DNA from: Pseudomonadota bacterium
GTDB lineage: Bacteria; Pseudomonadota; Alphaproteobacteria; Rhizobiales; Xanthobacteraceae
Assembly (NCBI GenBank): GCA_023433965.1
Contig: JAEYTQ010000817.1
Span: 1 to 6,957, forward strand
DNA length: 6,957 bases
Reading direction: 5' to 3'
Below are positions 5,798 to 6,957 of the stretch, one piece after another. The notes under the pieces were generated by a model that saw nothing but the letters and a program-made list of their open reading frames with translations, was not told where the DNA came from and did not search any database. A program made the translations under genes and the position numbers. Numbering within the stretch: the first letter of the stretch is position 1; each line of letters opens with the position of its first letter.

Positions 5798-6384
5798 AGC
5801 GATCGTCCCGTCCGCCCGTGCTGGAGCCTCGCCCCTCGCCGCGCCGCCGCGCGCTGAGCGAGGAGGAGCGCGAGCTGTGGGACCTCGTTGCAAAGCATGT
5901 CAAGCCGCTGCGGAAGCGTCGCGTGGCGAAGGCGCAGGCCGCGCCGCGAGCCGAATCGTCGCCCACCGTGCCCGCGGCGCGGCCCGCGTCACCGCCGCGT
6001 CCCATCGCAGCCACGCCGGCGCCGCGCGTGACCAAACCGTCCGTCCCGCCCCTTGCGCCGCTCGGCAAGCGCGAGCGGACCAAGCTCTCGCGCGGCCGCA
6101 GCGAGATCGAGGCGCGTCTGGATCTGCACGGCATGACCCAGACGCGCGCCCATCGCGCGCTCACGGGCTTCCTGCACCGCGCGCATGAGGACGGGATGAC
6201 CTTCGTGCTCGTCATCACCGGCAAGGGCCGCAGCGGCGGCGAGAGCGGCGTGCTGCGCCGCCAGGTGCCGGAATGGCTGAGCCTGCCGGAATTCCGCGCC
6301 TTCGTCGTCGGCTTCGAGCAAGCCGCGATTGGTCATGGCGGCGAGGGCGCGCTTTATGTGCGGATCAGGCGGGCGCGAGGGTAG
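5794..6384 (+). CDS. Smr-domain protein (MutS2-type Smr/MutS family)
   Basis: The 196-residue protein has a basic, proline- and alanine-rich N-terminal region (about 1-100, probably disordered, with a short helix LSEEERELWDLVAKHV at 21-36) and a C-terminal Smr domain. The domain landmarks are LDLHGMT (109-115), VITGKG (140-145) and the closing HGGEGALYVRIRR (181-193). Smr domains bind nucleic acid, and several act as nicking nucleases or RNases; stand-alone proteobacterial versions are of uncertain role, so I infer nucleic-acid binding only. The LDLHG aspartate and histidine proposed to matter for nuclease activity are present. The ATG at 5794 overlaps the mltA stop as ATGA, a common sign of translational coupling, and the mltA-Smr pairing is frequent in related Alphaproteobacteria. 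An 83-base spacer (6385-6467) follows, with no convincing terminator; only AGCG/CGCT around a 3-base loop (6384-6394) is seen. Confidence 0.92.
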   Translation: MKRSSRPPVLEPRPSPRRRALSEEERELWDLVAKHVKPLRKRRVAKAQAAPRAESSPTVPAARPASPPRPIAATPAPRVTKPSVPPLAPLGKRERTKLSRGRSEIEARLDLHGMTQTRAHRALTGFLHRAHEDGMTFVLVITGKGRSGGESGVLRRQVPEWLSLPEFRAFVVGFEQAAIGHGGEGALYVRIRRARG

Positions 6385-6467
6385 CGGTACGCTGCACTGA
6401 GCCCGACACATCTCCGGGGGGAAGGGAGGAGCGCTGTCGTTGTGCGAATTCGATCTGATCTCTGACC

Positions 6468-6957
6468 CTAAAACGGCCGGATGATTCCGACGCGCGGGAT
6501 CAGCGTGATGATCAGTCCGAAGATGTTGGTCCTCCGATCCTCCGCAGGGATCAGCGCTGTCTCGCGTGCGGCCGGCAGCATCTTCACCGCGTGCAGGATC
6601 AGGACCATGCAGACCGCCCAGTTCGAGATCCATCGCGAATAGTCGAACACCATCGCGAACATCACGAGATAGGCGAGGCCGATGCCGAACAGCGCCGCGA
6701 TGACGAGGCGGCGGTGCGTCTCGCTCGCGAGTGCGCCGATCAGGCTTGCGAGAAAACGCCACAGCGGTGCATGCAGCCAGGTCAGCAGCGCGAACACGGG
6801 CACGCCGAGGATATTGTGCGGCAGGCGGCTCCAGGTGTCGGCAATCTCCTTCGCCAGCGGCTGGTACCAGATGTAGGCGAATTGCAGGAGATCGGTCCGC
6901 GAGGGTTCGGCCATCCGCGTCGTCAGATACGCGACGAAGTCGGCTTCGGGGATCGGC
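6468..6957 (-). CDS. Unrecognised small membrane protein, 5' end probably outside the window
   Basis: I do not recognise the family. The frame ends at TAG (6470-6468) and is open to the right edge. The first internal ATG (6914-6912) would give 148 residues, but it has no ribosome binding site, and the 14 codons before it read IPEADFVAYLTTR-like sequence that looks equally protein-like, so the start is probably beyond base 6957. Counting from that ATG, residues about 71-90 are a strong membrane helix and 97-113 a second one; 34-60 and 131-140 are hydrophobic and may also associate with the membrane. The segment between them (114-128) is polar and charged. Aromatic residues are frequent near the N-terminus (FAYIWY, 12-17). 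A multi-pass inner-membrane location is inferred; no catalytic motif is visible. It converges on the Smr gene. Confidence 0.7.
   Translation of the reverse strand, partial: PIPEADFVAYLTTRMAEPSRTDLLQFAYIWYQPLAKEIADTWSRLPHNILGVPVFALLTWLHAPLWRFLASLIGALASETHRRLVIAALFGIGLAYLVMFAMVFDYSRWISNWAVCMVLILHAVKMLPAARETALIPAEDRRTNIFGLIITLIPRVGIIRPF

Noticed and set aside
4316..5893. 525-codon open frame on the minus strand opposite mltA
   Set aside because: It is long but has arginine- and histidine-rich, featureless composition typical of the antisense of a GC-rich gene, and mltA on the other strand has clear family motifs throughout.
6384..6467. Transcription terminator between the Smr gene and the converging membrane gene
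   Set aside because: Only a 4-base-pair stem with no T-run is visible, too weak to call.
5989..6762. 257-codon minus-strand frame spanning the Smr gene and the membrane-protein gene
   Set aside because: It lies opposite the conserved Smr domain and out of frame with the more protein-like membrane gene; no motif seen.

Overview
The window looks like a piece of core chromosome from a high-GC alphaproteobacterium. The gene content and the protein wording suggest the order Hyphomicrobiales, most likely a Bradyrhizobium or Rhodopseudomonas relative. That placement is inferred from gene families, gene order and composition, because no search was run. I see no insertion sequence, phage gene, tRNA, rRNA, CRISPR array or foreign-looking island. 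The protein-coding content is conserved housekeeping genes plus one unrecognised membrane protein. I did not find a convincing new protein system. What is worth a second look lies in gene junctions and RNA-scale structure.

Layout. Positions 1-2681 hold a compact plus-strand run: the 3' part of a pyruvate,phosphate dikinase regulatory protein, a Maf-type nucleotide pyrophosphatase, dephospho-CoA kinase (coaE), and the proofreading subunit of DNA polymerase III (dnaQ). The first three genes are separated by only 9 and 23 bases, and dnaQ follows after 42 bases, so an operon is likely. On the minus strand, secB (2672-3157) converges on dnaQ. The two stop codons sit in a 10-base overlap that is itself a perfect palindrome.

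A 398-base divergent spacer (3158-3555) separates secB from a second plus-strand cluster. This cluster holds a Tim44-like membrane-anchored protein (3556-4263), the murein transglycosylase mltA (4241-5797) and an Smr-domain protein (5794-6384), which overlap one another by 23 and 4 bases. The spacer contains a run of predicted RNA hairpins just before the Tim44-like gene. A perfect 14-base-pair inverted repeat lies in the first codons of mltA, right after the Tim44-like stop codon.

After an 83-base spacer, a minus-strand gene for an unrecognised small membrane protein (6468 to the right edge) converges on the Smr gene. Its reading frame stays open to the edge, so its true start is probably outside the window.

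How the genes fit together. The left cluster mixes central metabolism control (pyruvate/PEP), nucleotide-pool housekeeping, coenzyme A synthesis and replication fidelity. The secB to Smr region is centred on the cell envelope: a Sec-pathway chaperone, a membrane-anchored Tim44-like protein and a periplasmic cell-wall lytic enzyme, followed by a cytoplasmic nucleic-acid-binding Smr protein. These groupings are common in Alphaproteobacteria and do not prove a shared function.
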